In this document: one piece after another, positions 44,347 to 54,864 of the stretch | How the letters are laid out: each line of letters starts with the position of its first letter | Position numbering within the stretch: the first letter of the stretch is position 1 | Assembly (NCBI GenBank): GCA_031216915.1 | Contig: CM062297.1 | Location: 541,344,971 to 541,408,970 of the forward strand | Direction: 5' to 3' | Length of the DNA: 64,000 nucleotides | Source: Pictodentalium vernedei | Taxonomy: Eukaryota > Mollusca > Scaphopoda > Dentaliida > Dentaliidae | Program-made: the position numbers and the translations under genes | Notes under the pieces: model-generated | What the model was told of the DNA's origin: nothing | The model's database searches: none | What the model saw: the letters and a program-made list of their open reading frames with translations, nothing else

Positions 44347-45172
44347 TCAGAGCCAATAATTGAAAGAAACAAGCCAAGACCAAGACCAATACCGGGTCTG
44401 GACCTGTGTCGCTGCATGCAATTGAATCGGTAAACAGGAAGTGGCTGCACAGCAGATCTGAAAATTGCATACACAATACAACTGATCATTATCAGGCTCC
44501 AGATGAAATATAAAATCAATCCCTTGCATAGAAGCCGAGAAAAGTTTGACGAAAAATTTCAATGTTCAGTGGGTACAGTAAAATTTCAAAGTATCGGCAA
44601 TCAGGAAGTGGCTGCACGGCAGATCTGAAAATTGCTTACACGATACAACTCATCATTATGAAGCAGCAAACTAAATATAAAATCAATCCCTTGCATAGAA
44701 GCCAAGAAAACCTTGACGGAAAATTTCAATGTTCAGTGGGTACGGTAAAATCTCAAAGTATCGGCAAACAGGAAGTGGCTGCAGGGCAGATCTGAAAATT
44801 GCTTACACGATACAACTCATCATTATGAAGCAGCAGACCAAATATAAAACCAATCTCTTGCATAGAAGCCGAGAAAACCTTGACAGAAAATTTCAATGTT
44901 CAGTGGGTACAGTAAAATTTCAAAGTATCGGCAAACAGGAAGTGGCTGCACGGCAGATCTGAAAATTAGATACACGATACAACTCATCATAATGAAGCAT
45001 CAGACCAAATATAAAATCATTCCCTTTCATAGAAGCCAAGAAAACCTTGACGGAAGAAGTGTTTCGGACGGACTGACGGACGGACTGACGGACGGACGGA
45101 CAGATGGACTGACGGACTGACGGAAGGACAGAGTCGAGCAGTTACTAGACCTGCTCTGCCGCTGGCGTCGCA
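44347..45172 (+). mobile_element. Family M element with 167-bp core units
   Basis: At least four units with an exact period near 167 bp ('tttcaatgttcagtgggtac' recurs at about 44558, 44725 and 44892). They are followed by an ACTGACGG-rich tract (45066-45130) and a 3' hairpin with GAGCAG / CTGCTC stem, then an A-run. No 5' terminus was identified with confidence. Open frames repeat with the unit and are not genes. Confidence 0.68.
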
Positions 45173-45180
45173 GGTAAAAA

Positions 45181-45430
45181 GTTAATTTATTTATTTATTG
45201 GGATATAATGGCACTTTTGACAGCCAGGGTCACCTTGTGTCAGACAGTTTTACGGGTGGGGGAAGCTAGAATACTCAGAGAGAACAACCGAGCAATGGTG
45301 AGCAACTGTCAGACCCCCCCAACAAACTAAGTCCACACAAGCAGGGTTAGCACTCGTTAAAGACAAGTGCACCATCGATGTGCAGTATGCCTTAGTACAC
45401 AACGCCACTGTTCCCACATGTGGGTAATTG
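45181..45430 (-). mobile_element. tRNA-SINE copy, 5' truncated
   Basis: On the minus strand it matches the SINE body and (AATA)n tail, which appears as attt repeats at 45185-45200. It lacks the tRNA head. It contains the 'gacagttttacgggtgg' stretch, the inverse of 'ccacccgtaaaactg'. Confidence 0.78.
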
Positions 45431-45434
45431 GCAG

Positions 45435-45805
45435 AAAAAAATTAACAAAAGCACTTTAAGTGAATGGATCAACTTGGAAGTTTTTTTACCCCAACCTACC
45501 AATATACCAACTATACATATACTGGACATTTGTCCCTTTAATTTATTTGTGTTTGGCATTTAATAGCACCCTGAAGGCTACTAAACACTGAACACAAGAA
45601 TTTACCCGAGCCGATAGTTGAAAGAAAAAACGTTAATAAAATCACTTTAAGTGAACAGATCCACTTGAATGTTTAAATATTTGATATTTATACCCTAACC
45701 TACCAATATTATCAACAATATATCAACTTCATTTGACACTTGTCCCAGAATTTTATTTGTGTTCAGTTGTGTTCGGTTGTGTTTGGTGTTTAGTAGCATC
45801 ATTCC
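45435..45805 (-). repeat. Repeat L, inverted units
   Basis: Two units in opposite orientation to 42405-42945, with 'gttaataaaatcac' near 45447 and 45632. The two sets face each other across about 2.5 kb. Confidence 0.68.
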
Positions 45806-46357
45806 ATTTCTGCCTTTAACATTCTTTTGTTGTGACTGATAAGTTGAATGTGAGGAGAGAGAGCACTTCCTGTTTGGGGCAGTGGTAGGTATGAAAAATA
45901 AAGAAACTATTTTAAATATTCAATATTTATCCACCATTACCACTGGCCCCGAGATGCTAAAGAAACAAGTGTTTGACCACCGAGTAGTCCCCAACGGCGC
46001 TTTTGTGACATAAGGTGTTTTTGTCACATAAGACATGACCACAGTCAGCAGGAGTATCAGACCTGGTGGGCAGTTTGGGTAAAATAATTGGGGACGGTTT
46101 GGCTTGGGGACAATTCAGGTTTCATGACAACAGTCAACAGGAGTGTCAGACCTGGGGGGGGGGGGGGGGGGGGGGGGGGGGGTAAAATACAGGTTATCAG
46201 ACAGGATTTCAAATCTGAATGGAATCTAAAAATTGAGAACTGAGAGAAGTGTAGCTTGAACCATGTTGGAGGGAGGGGTGGTTACATAAAAATAGAGAAA
46301 AAAAAGCTTAAAAAACACAGCAAAAATGGCCACCATTCTGCCATCTTGGATTTTGAA
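45806..46357. other. No gene; inverted repeat and a 29-G tract
   Basis: An inverted repeat at 45876-45950 (GGGGCAGTGGTAGGTA and its inverse). 46154-46182 is an uninterrupted run of 29 G. 46215-46357 matches part of 47583-47690 ('gtgtagctt', 'atgttgg', 'gaggtggt' phrases), suggesting the J element inserted into this older repeat. Confidence 0.6.
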
Positions 46358-47577
46358 AAAAAACAAGGGGCCCCAGGGGGCCTGAGGGTGCTCACCTGAC
46401 AAGGTAGACTAAATATCAACTCAGGGAATTGATTTCAACAAGTTACATCTGCCTCTCCTAAGAAAAGCTTACACCAAATATCCAAAGCAAGCTGCATACC
46501 CAATATCAAAAGATTCTGCCTGCTGGATCTTGAGAAGAAGATTTTTAAAGAAATTTGCCTGAAATGCACTAAGTTCAAATTGGGCTCCTATACTGAGCCC
46601 AAATATGAACCCAGGGGTCTGATTTGAACAAACTTGAATCAGATCCACCCCACAATGTTGCATACCAAATATCAAAAGATTCTGCCTGCTGGATCTGGAG
46701 AGGAAGATTTTTGAAGAAATTTGCCTGAAATGCACTAAGTTCGAAATCAGGCTCCTATACTGAGCCCAAGTATGAACCCAGGGGGCCGATTTGAACAAAC
46801 TTGAATCAGATCCACCCTACAATGTTGCATACCAAATATCAAAAGATTCTGCATGCTGGATCTGGAAAAGAAGATTTTTTAATGTTTTTCCCATTGCCTA
46901 CAGTGTTAAAAAGTGCAGACTCGGCACTTTTTCAAAGTCCTGAAAAAAGCACCTTGTGATCAAACAGATAAGGATTTTTTAACCATTCTATTCTACTGGA
47001 TAAAAGTAAGCTTTATACAAAATAAGAATTCTCTATGCCATGTAGTTTTGGAGATATGGCAGTTTTAAGGTTTTTCCTATTTTTAGCCCCCGAGGTTCCC
47101 ACGGGGCAATGAGAAAAAATTTTTTTGCATCAATCAACTACTTATGACCCATTATCATCTCATATAAAATTTGGTTCAAATCGACCTCACAGTTCTGAAA
47201 ATAGAAATTTTAGGCGTGGCCAAAATTTTTGCCCCTCCCATAACGAAGGCAAATAATGCCCCACAAACTTCTCTTGAACAAACTTGATTCTACACCTCAA
47301 AAGGACTCTGAATACCACATATCAAGTCTCTGCTACTCGTGGTTCATTAGAAGATTTTCAAAAAATTTGGCCATTTTTTCCCCACCCCTCTGCTCAATAT
47401 GAGCCAAACCCTAATTTTCACAAAAATAAAATGCCCCTATATAACCACTACTTACAAGAAATTTAATTAAAATGTGGCCAGTGGTTTAGGAGAAAGAGGC
47501 TCAAACACCACCTTCACGCAGGACGACGGACGAAGAGTGATAAGAAAAGCTCACCCTGACTTTCAGTCAGGTGAGCT
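46358..47577 (+). mobile_element. Family J element (GCTCACCTGAC termini)
   Basis: The 5' end has palindrome GGGGCCCC (46367-46374), then GCTCACCTGAC (46390-46400). The 3' end has GACGACGGACG, then a hairpin ending GTCAGGTGAGC (47566-47576) and TAAAAA. Early core units (46440-46870, about 170 bp) are related to the K units at 52.4 kb and 62.7 kb ('taccaaatat', 'gagcccaaatat'). It interrupts an older repeat at 'gaaaaaaaacaa'. Confidence 0.75.
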
Positions 47578-47582
47578 AAAAA

Positions 47583-48021
47583 TTGAGCGTGCATCATCCC
47601 CTCAGAACTGTTTATCCACGTACCAAATATGAAAGGTGTAGCTTAAAGCATGTTGGGAGGGAGAGGTGGTAACATAAAAACAGACAGACAGACAGACGGA
47701 CAGACGGAGTGCAATCCTGTAGTCCCCTTACGGTTCCCATAGGGGACTAATAAGAGGAAAGTGGGCCAATAAATAAGCAGGCTTGCATATATAACTCCTG
47801 GAAAAGGGAATCTCTAAAAGAGATTAGAGATGATGTTAAAATATAATACTTACCCTGCCATCTCCCATTGAATGGGGAAGGGGGAGTACTTACCTACTGT
47901 AAGATTAATATAACGTGCGGGGGAAAAATTATGTCATGCACTTCCCCTCATCATGTTCATCATTTTTGTGAAATTTCATGAAAATGCTGCTAAAACTGTG
48001 GAAGTAGTTCGCTCCACAAAA
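47583..48021 (+). repeat. Tails of two older element families
   Basis: 47583-47755 ends with an ACAGACGG tract (47683-47710) and a hairpin between GTCCCC and GGGGAC (47721-47747), as in family F. From about 47880 to 48021 lies sequence whose continuation reappears after the next H insertion (compare 'gtggaagtagttcgctccac' with 49990-50010). Confidence 0.6.
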
Positions 48022-49873
48022 ATGAAAGTGTCAATGACACTGTAGCTCAACTTGTCAAGACAAAGACATGTACATGTATAGTATGTGACACAGCAATGAC
48101 AAACATCTAGGTAATGACCTGATAACAAATGTACATATAAAGTATTGTAACGATCTGTACATAAATACTGACCGTTGCCTGTAACAAATGTATAGGTAAA
48201 GTATTGTAAAGGTGGATGACAGTCAGATGCTAAACTAGAAAAGAAATCTTAGTCCCAGAGTGGGTCTGACTGAACCCCAAAATATTTGTTCTCATAGCAC
48301 AGTGATAACAAAGGCACCCCAAAACACACTCGTTCCTGTCCCAAGGTGAAAACAAAGGTACCCAAGAAGTTTTGTGAAGATCAGTTCATAAATTCAAGCT
48401 GTATAGAACTTGTGACAAAAAACTGATTGGACCTAATTTTGGTACAAAATGGCCACTGGCAGCCATCTTGAATTTTGGACTGTACCCAGAAACACTCATT
48501 CTCGTCCCAAGGTGATAACAAAGGTACCCAAGAAGTTTTGTGAAGATCGGTTCATAAATACAGCCTCTGCCCTGAGCCATATTGACATGTGTGCTTACAT
48601 TATGTAAGTAGCACTGAATAAATCAAAGTTCATCTAATTTGCATAATTTCTGCATGAAAAAAAAACCCTTACAATATGTGATGTATTCCATGTTACTAAA
48701 CATTCATACAAAAATTTGTTCAAATCAGAACTTTCATACAGAAGTTCTGTACAAAAGACTGATTGCACTAATTTTGGTACAAAATGGCTGCTGGTGGCTC
48801 TTGAATTTCGGACCACACCCAAAAACACTCGCTCTCATCCCACGGTGATAACAAAGGTACCCAAGAAGTTTCGTAAAGATTGGTTCATAAATATGGCCTC
48901 TAATCTGAGCTGTATAGAAGTTGTGTACAAAAAACTGATTAGACCTAATTTCGGTACAAAATGGCCACTGGCAGCCATCTTGAATTTTAGACCACACCCA
49001 GAAACACTCGTTCTCATCCCAAGGTGATAACAAAGGTACCCAAGACATTTCGTGAAGATCAGTTCATAAACACAGACTCTAGTCTGAGCCGTATTGACAT
49101 GTGTACTTACTGTGTGTAAGTCGCACTGAAAAAATCAAAGTTCATCTAATTTGCATAATTTCTGCACGAGAAAAAAACCCGTATTATATGTGATGTATCC
49201 CATGGTAATAAACATTCACACACAAAATTATTCAAATCAGCGCTTTCATATGGAAGTTCTGTGCAAAAATCTGATTGCACCTAATTTTGTGCAAAATGGC
49301 TGCCATCGGCCATCTTGAATTTCGGACCGGACCCCAAAACACTCGTTCTCGTCCCACGTTGATACCAAAGGTACCCAAGAAGTTTCGTAAAGATCGGTTC
49401 ATAAATACGGCCTCTAGCCCGAGCCGTATTGGCATTTACACTTACAGTGCTGAAAGTAACACCAAAAAACATCAAAATTAGTCTAATTTGCACAATTTAC
49501 GCACGAGAAAAAAACCCGTATTATATGTGATGTATCCCATGGTACTAAACATTCATACAAAAAATTATTCAAATCAGAGCTTTCATATGGAAGTTCTGTA
49601 CAAAAAACAGATTTCTGCATCGTCGGTACAAAATGGCGGCTGGCAGCCATCTTGAATTTTGGACCGCACCCAAAAACACTCGTTCTCATCCCACGGTCAT
49701 AACAAAGGTCCAAAGAAGTTTCGTAAAGATCGGTTCATAAATACGGCCTCTAGCCCGAGCCGTATCCAATTGTTGACGTACGGACAGACGGACAGATGGC
49801 CAGACGGACAGACGGCCAGAAGGACGATGGGCCATGACAAAAGCTCAAATTTGGCTTTGCCAAAGTTGAGCTA
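48022..49873 (+). mobile_element. Family H element, complete, 335-bp core type
   Basis: Same 5' end as 2605 and 5204 (AGTGTCAATGACACT, then GTAGCTCAACTTGTC) and same 3' end (ACGG tract, then GTTGAGCTA). It closely parallels 5204-7030 throughout. It is inserted between two halves of an older repeat at an A-run. Confidence 0.82.
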
Positions 49874-50110
49874 AAAATCCAATATGGCTGCCAGTCGGTC
49901 ATCTTGAATCGGGAAAAAAATTAGGTCTTGCACTGCTCCTCATCATGTTGATCATTTTTGTGAAGTTTCATGAAAATGCGGCTAAAACTGTGGAAGAAGT
50001 TCGCTCCACAAGTTTACATGTACAACGGACCAACGACAAAGACAGACCAACCAACCGACAAGTTGACTCCTATATACCCCCTAAAACTTCGTTTCGAGGG
50101 GGTATAATTA
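49874..50110 (+). repeat. 3' end of an older element (ATACCCCCT hairpin)
   Basis: An AACGGACCAACG-type tract (50030-50062) is followed by a hairpin ACCCCCT / AGGGGGT around 'aaaacttcgtttcg' (50075-50104). It repeats the terminal plan of the other families. Confidence 0.6.
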
Positions 50111-51370
50111 CCTAACAAACATCCTAAGAATAGTTACTGAAGGTAATAATAACATCTGTGGAAGAAATCATCTCATTTTAGAAGCATACACTCTGTACCT
50201 TCAAGACAAAGTCCACCAATGATGTCGTAATAAAATTATTTAGATGAAAATACAGAAATGCAAAAACCAAGGAAACACATTAAACAGGAATGGTATATTT
50301 AGAACTCTCGTAGATATGCAATAATAAGTTGTAATGAACTTAAGGCCAACCCAAAAGCAGATAAACAGACTGCGGGTGTATTGAGAATGGTTGACAAAAA
50401 ATATGTTAAAACATAATTAACAAAGTCACTTCTCTGAAATGACGAGGTGATAAAATTGATTAGAGTACCTTCTCAACCAATTCCATGCTGTTTCTGGCTC
50501 TGGGTTGCTCTAAACTTCCATTAAATCTGTCATTTGGAGAACCACTACCAAACTGTTTGAACACGGTGATTGAAAAATAAGGAATTGAAGCTTTCAGTAA
50601 ATTTATGGCAGGATATGGACAAATGGGTGTACTCTGGTAGAGAGGAAGAATGGGACATCAGATTGTGTGCCATGTGTGTTTGCCCCACTCAGTCTGGTTT
50701 GGACCGTTCTTTGTTTTTTTTTATTTTTCAGTTTCTTCAAGGTTTATCCTTGAAAAAAAACACACTCAAATTGCAGTTTTTCAAGAAGAGAGATTAATAA
50801 GGAGCAAAGCATATTGTGTTGGTGTGGTAGGTTGACCGGAGAAATAGTTGGCCATGTTTGGGGCGGTCACACTGAACACCTTGCACAATCAAGCAATACC
50901 AAGCAAGCTCTATTAAAAATATGTAATGAAACTTCAAATATATGTTATAATATAATATCTGGAAGGTACTTCAGGCGACCAGAGTAATTTCTGAAAAGTT
51001 TATTGCATTTTGGGGCTGAAATCTTTTTTTAAAATAGATGTTCTGTAGTCAGTGTTTCAAAAACAAGTGTTTTGTGTTTGGCAGCTGTCAATGCTTGGTT
51101 CGTTAATTAGTTATCAGTGTGTTTGCATAAAAATCACACGTCACTGATGCCAAGGACACAAATGTCAAGGTATCTGCAATTCATGAATTTCATCCAATGT
51201 GGAAACATTACCATGACTCTTTTACATCTCAGGTAAAATATGCAATAGTTTGGGGCATACCCAGTGAATACACCAAAACTGTCCTCTGGAATTTGACCCA
51301 AACCAGCCGCAGCATTTTCAAATGAACTGGTTGCAATGGACCCAAACCGTCCTCCAGCGAAAATATATAA
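50111..51370. other. No gene recognised
   Basis: Anonymous AT-rich sequence. Open frames of 60-75 codons near 50570-50835 and 51229-51531 lack recognisable domains and overlap homopolymer runs or the H 5' end. Confidence 0.5.
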
Positions 51371-52387
51371 ATGAAAGTGTCAATGACACTGTAGCTCAAC
51401 TTGTGTAAGACATGTACATGTATAGTATGTGACACAGCATTGACACACAACTTGGTAATGACCTGATAACAAAGGTACATATAAAGTATTGTAACAGTCT
51501 GTACATAAATGCTGACCGTAGCCTGTAACAAATGTATAGGTAAAGTATTGTAAAGGTGGGCGACAGTTAGATGCTAAACTAGAAAAGAAATCTTCATGGC
51601 GTTAATGTTACAATGGGGATCCTTGTATGGCATACCATAAGCCAAATGTTAGCAACTGTTTTGGCCTGTTTGATTCAAACCCTTCTAAAGTTGATTCATA
51701 CTAATTAATAAATATTTGTCCAGTCCTTAAAATATAGGTATTTGAATTTTTTATCTTTAGCTTATAGGGATCCCACGGTTGAGGAGGTTTTATTTTTCTC
51801 ATTGTAAATAGAAAATCAGGTTGTGCTAATAATGTTTACCCTCTCCAAACAACAACAAATATTAACATTAGCCATATTGACATGTGCACTTACTGTGTAT
51901 AAGTAGCACTGAATAAATCAAAGTTCATCTAATTTGTATAATTTCTGCACGAGAAAAAAACCTGTATTATATCTGATGTATGCCATGTTACTAAACATTC
52001 ATTCAAAAATTTATTCAAATCAGAACCTTCATATAGAAGTTGTGTACAAAAAACTGAATGGACATAATTTCGGAACAAAATGGCCACCGGCAGCCATCTT
52101 GAATTTTGGACCGTACCCAAAAAGACTTGTTCTCGTCCCAAGGTGATAACAAAGGTACCCAAGAAGTTTCGTGAAGATCGGTTCATAAATACAGCCTCTA
52201 GCCCGAGCCGTATTGACATGTGCACTTACTGTGTATAAGTAGCACTGAATAAATCAAAGTTCATCTAATTTGCATAATTTCTGCACAAGAAAAAAACCTG
52301 TATTATATGTGATGTATTCCATGTTACTAAACATTTATTCAAAAATTTATTTAAATCAGAACCTTCATATAGAAGTTCTGTACAAAC
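51371..52387 (+). mobile_element. Family H element, 5' part
   Basis: An intact H 5' end (hairpin, then TAGCTCAACTTGTG). About 200 bp match the start of 5204-7030, then there is a non-matching stretch (51590-51870), then 335-bp core units to 52384. It is cut by the 5' end of the following K element, and no 3' end was found. Confidence 0.72.
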
Positions 52388-54368
52388 AAGAGGCCCCACG
52401 GGGCCTGAAGCACTCATCTTGAACAGAACACAATATAATCAGAGTTCAAGAATGAATCTACATTAAGCAATCCATCTCCATAGGCTACACTGTCAATCCT
52501 TGACTCCCTCATGAGAGACAAAAATAATCCGGGCATCATGCCTTTTCTTCAGTTGATCACAATGTAAAATGTAGAGCTCCCCTATGAAGCCCCTTGATAC
52601 AACCTATATGGATTAATCTTAGTTACACACATCTAGAGGGTACTGAATACAAAATACAAAATTTTTAAATCGTCAGCAAAATGGCCAATTCCAGCAACCC
52701 ATATGGAGCCCAAATATTAACCCAGGCTCTCGATTTGAACCCAGTTGAATCTGACCTCCCTAGAGATGTTGTGTACCAAATATGAGAGCATTCTGACTGT
52801 TGGATCTGAAGAAGAGAAATTTTAAAGAAAATTCTTCATATTGCACTAAGTTAAAATTTGGGCTACCACAGTGAGCCCAAATATTACCCTATGGATCCGA
52901 TTTGAACAAACTTGAATCTGACCCCCATAGAGCTGTTGTATACCAAATATGAGAGCATTCTGACAAGTGGATCTGAAGAAGAGGATTTTTGAAGAAATTC
53001 CCTCATATTGTACTAAGTTAAATTTTAGGTTCCCATGTGGAGCCCAAATATTAACCAAGGCTCTTGAATTGAACAAACTGAAATCTGACCCCCCCAACCC
53101 TAGAGATGTTGTATACCAAATATGAAAGCATTCCAACTTGTGGATCTGAAGAAGATTTTTAAAGAAATTTCCTGATATCACACTAAGTAAAAATTGTCTA
53201 CCATAGCCAGCCCAAATATATACCTAGGGATCTGATTTGAACAAACTTGAATCTGACTCCCCTAGAGACGTTGCATACCAAATATGAAAGCATTCTGCCT
53301 GGTGGAGCTGAAGAAGAAGATTTTTAAAAATTATCCCTCAAATTGAACAAAGTTAAAATTTGAGATTCGGTAGGAAGCCCAAATCTGACCCTCATACCAA
53401 TGATGTATATAAAACATTAAAAGATTATGGCCATGTTTACAACCCGATCAACATTAAATGAGGATCGTTGGTAGAGGGGGTCCCAGGCATCACTTATGTG
53501 ATGTATCAAAAAATTTGGCCTGGTAGTTTCAGAGGAGAACATTTTTGAAAATCCACCAACCAGAATCAAAGAATGCCTCAGGCAGCCATATTTTTCAACC
53601 CACGGGAACAAAATGAGGATCGTTTGTAGAGGACCTCCCATATACTATCCCTGCCAGGTTTGTTTTCACATCGCCTCAGTTAGACTATCCCTGCCAGGTT
53701 TGGTTCACGTCGGCTCAGTAGTTCTGGAGAAGAAGATGAAAATGTGATTTCCCATAGGGTTTCTATAGTAACTATAAGCCGCAATTGTGGCCATGTTTGC
53801 AACCCGATCAACATTAAATGAGGATCGTTGGTAGAGGTGGTCCCAGCCATCATTTATGTGAAGTATCAAAACAATTTGGCCTGGCAGTTTCAGAGGAGAA
53901 TATTTTTGAATATCCACCAATCAGAATCAAAGAATGCCTCTGGCGGCCATGTTTTTCAACCCACGGGAACAAAATGAGGATCGTTTGTAGAAGACCTCCC
54001 ATAGACTATCCCTGCCAGGTTTGTTTTCACGTTGCCTAGGTTTTTCCAGAGAAGAAGAGGAAAATGTTATTTCCCATAGGGTTTCTATAGTAACTATAAG
54101 CTGCAATTGTGGCAATGTTTACAACCCGATCAACATTAAATGAGGATCGTTGGTAGATGGGGTCCCAGTCATCATTTATGTGAAGTTTCAAAACATTTGG
54201 CCAGGCAGTTTCAGAGGAGAAGATTTTTGAAAATCCACCAACCAGAATCAAAGAATGCCTCTGGAAGCCATGTTTTTCATCCGACGGGAACAAAATGAGG
54301 ATCATTTGTAGAGGACCTCCTATAAACCATTCCTGCCAAGTGTGGTTCACACCGGCTCAGCGGTTACA

Positions 54369-54403
<35 letters not shown>

Positions 54404-54467
54404 CCGGACGACGACGGACACAAAGTGATGAGAAAAGCTCACATGGTCTTTTAGGCCAGATAAACTA
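52388..54467 (+). mobile_element. Family K element, first copy
   Basis: The 5' end has palindrome AGGCCCCACGGGGCCT (52391-52406), then GCACTCATCTTGAAC. The first part has units of about 170 bp ('ataccaaatatgagagcatt', 'gagcccaaatatta'). From about 53400 it changes to units of 325-360 bp ('aatgaggatcgttggtag', 'aatcaaagaatgcctctgg'). An ACGACGACGGAC tract and a weak 3' hairpin with CTCACATGG lie at 54400-54467, followed by AAAA. Confidence 0.72.
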
Positions 54468-54470
54468 AAA

Positions 54471-54864
54471 AGACAGCCCTGTATGTCTGGATAGTCAAGA
54501 AACAGCTATGAATCCACAATTCAGAACAGGAACATCGTTAACATCGAGTCAAAAAGTATCCCTGTTGATGAGCAAAACAATCCGCATCCTGACAAGATGG
54601 CGAAAAAAATACAATGACACGTTGGTTATACGTCTGCGCACTGGCTCCAGAACCGTGGATTAGTACAAGGAGAAGAGTGTCCCCTACTGGGTGTGCGCCG
54701 ATCGCACTCGACCCAGTTTTGGCTTATTTTTTCTTGGTGCTTTTGGGCCACTTTTTTTTTTTCAAATCGCTTGGGGAAGAAGAAAATAGAGAGTATTTTT
54801 CCGAGTTAGAGACTTCCACTGTAGTGCAAGCCTGTTGTAAACAATTGTAAGGTTGGTTGATAAG
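54471..54864 (+). mobile_element. DIRS terminal-repeat remnant
   Basis: 54617-54864 matches the DIRS repeat 14340-14595 in the same orientation, ending 'ggttggttgataag' and followed by AAA as in the larger element. 54471-54616 has no recognised match and may be DIRS interior. No second terminal repeat or coding region is present here. Confidence 0.75.

Noticed and set aside
54471-54864. A second complete DIRS element
   Set aside because: Only one terminal repeat is present; no recombinase, RT or ICR is found nearby.
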